Shown here in pieces: positions 34,082 to 34,575 of a stretch of DNA of 34,575 bases (position 1 is its first letter; each line of letters opens with the position of its first letter). Below the pieces are notes generated by a model that saw nothing but the letters and a program-made list of their open reading frames with translations, did no database searches and was not told where the DNA came from. The DNA is from Deltaproteobacteria bacterium. GTDB taxonomy: Bacteria; Myxococcota_A; Polyangia; Polyangiales; JAFGIB01. The stretch covers positions 1-34,575 of the forward strand of contig JAFGIB010000453.1 of the NCBI GenBank assembly GCA_016929805.1, read 5' to 3'. The translations under genes and the position numbers were made by a program.

Positions 34082-34326
34082 ATATTAACCCTCTTTCGTT
34101 CACGATTTATTATAGTTACTGCAGTTTTCTTCCGTAGATAATAGAATCTGCCTACGAAAAACCTTTACTTGTATATCACGCTTTTTTGACCTGGCTACAT
34201 ACATGCCGTTTATCCGGCAATTTCGATTAGGTTTCATTCGAGATAGACGAAGGAAATGCAGGTATAGTATGGGTCTGGTTTTTGCTTAATAGAGACAAGA
34301 TACAACAACAAAAGCCAAAGAGCTAA

Positions 34327-34575
34327 ATCGAGTCTAATCGCCATGCAATAGCTGGTAAGCGGGCATTTGCGGGCGCCATCGACCTTGGAATCGGGATGAA
34401 GCTCATTGACATTCGCCGTGACGTTTTGGAGGGTGCAACCAACAACTGCATTTATCTTCCCGCGAGTCGACTCGCCAAAGTAGGAGCTACCCGAGTAGCG
34501 CTGCTTGCCGGCGCAATTCAAGGGCTTCCGGGCGACTCGTTGTTATGCCTTGCCGCGGAGTCGAAATCAGGTCAA
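34327..34575 (+). pseudogene. Phytoene/squalene synthase (crtB-like) fragment, running off the window
   Basis: An open frame without a start, bounded by a stop at 34324, reads AIDLGIGMKLIDIRRDVLEG, then ATNNCIYLPASRLAKVGAT. It parallels the second substrate-binding segment of phytoene synthases (LGxAxQLTNIxRDVxEDxxxGRxYLP), including the IxRDV core and the YLP end. Several key positions are changed (LTN is LID, the second Asp of DVxED is Gly, GR is NC). The N-terminal half with the first Asp-rich motif is absent: 34082-34326 has no matching sequence. It is most likely a relic. A frameshifted, still-evolving copy cannot be excluded because the end is outside the window. Confidence 0.5.

Noticed and set aside
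34234..34521. 95-residue minus-strand open frame near the right edge
   Set aside because: The plus strand of the same bases encodes a recognisable phytoene synthase segment, which explains the openness.
1..34575. CRISPR arrays, tRNA or rRNA genes
   Set aside because: I saw no regularly spaced short repeats, no convincing cloverleaf and no rRNA-like sequence. Repeats present are dispersed or coding. A covariance-model scan would be decisive and was not possible here.

Overview
The window comes from a Gram-negative, didermic bacterium. Outer-membrane and lipoprotein signals, a sigma-54 enhancer-binding protein with a matching -24/-12 promoter, and a lipoprotein with a Gly-Ser-Gly-Gly-Thr-Asp spacer fit the old 'deltaproteobacterial' lineages (Myxococcota, Desulfobacterota, Binatota or relatives). 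I cannot fix the lineage from sequence alone, because no rRNA or ribosomal marker is present. I recognise no tRNA, rRNA or CRISPR array.

Layout. (1) 1-4.7 kb: a truncated 5'-nucleotidase, a secreted PhoA-family alkaline phosphatase with a strong terminator, a YibE/F-type membrane protein, and a decayed stretch with a helix-turn-helix remnant. (2) 4.7-11.7 kb, minus strand: a seven-gene operon. In transcription order it encodes two 2-hydroxyacyl-CoA dehydratase/benzoyl-CoA reductase-type subunits, two HgdC/BcrA-type ATPases, a stand-alone fragment resembling acetyl-CoA synthase beta, a CooC/AcsF-type nickel-maturation ATPase, and a GMC flavin oxidoreductase. (3) 11.7-19.4 kb, plus strand: a TetR regulator divergent from that operon, then an overlapping operon of a B12-type radical SAM protein, BchI-like and BchD-like magnesium-chelatase motor subunits, and an Asp-nucleophile alpha/beta hydrolase related to haloalkane dehalogenases. 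(4) 19.4-20.3 kb: mobile-element debris, including a 274-bp IS66-like miniature element with a perfect 8-bp target duplication. (5) 20.3-28.9 kb: an acyl-CoA dehydrogenase, a PAS/sigma-54 regulator, an outer-membrane beta-barrel, a four-domain fasciclin lipoprotein behind a clear sigma-54 promoter, a 60-residue protein and a glutathione peroxidase. (6) 29-34.6 kb: a glutaredoxin/ferredoxin-thioredoxin-reductase fusion, then a scattered carotenoid cluster: a fused CrtYc-CrtYd lycopene cyclase, a decayed crtE, a Rieske protein, CrtU, and a crtB remnant running off the end. This set points to aromatic (isorenieratene-type) carotenoids.

How the parts may work together. Region 2 looks like a low-potential ATP-driven redox enzyme paired with a nickel/ACS-like module, which I do not recognise as a described system. 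Region 3 looks like an ATPase motor for a metal-tetrapyrrole step, but without its porphyrin-binding partner (BchH/CobN) in the window. The TetR gene lies between the two operons, and palindromes sit on both of its sides.

A dispersed repeat of about 110 bp (core GTCGAGCGGAAACGCGAAAA, ends near ACGTTAACGT) occurs five times, always between genes, and explains several spurious open frames.
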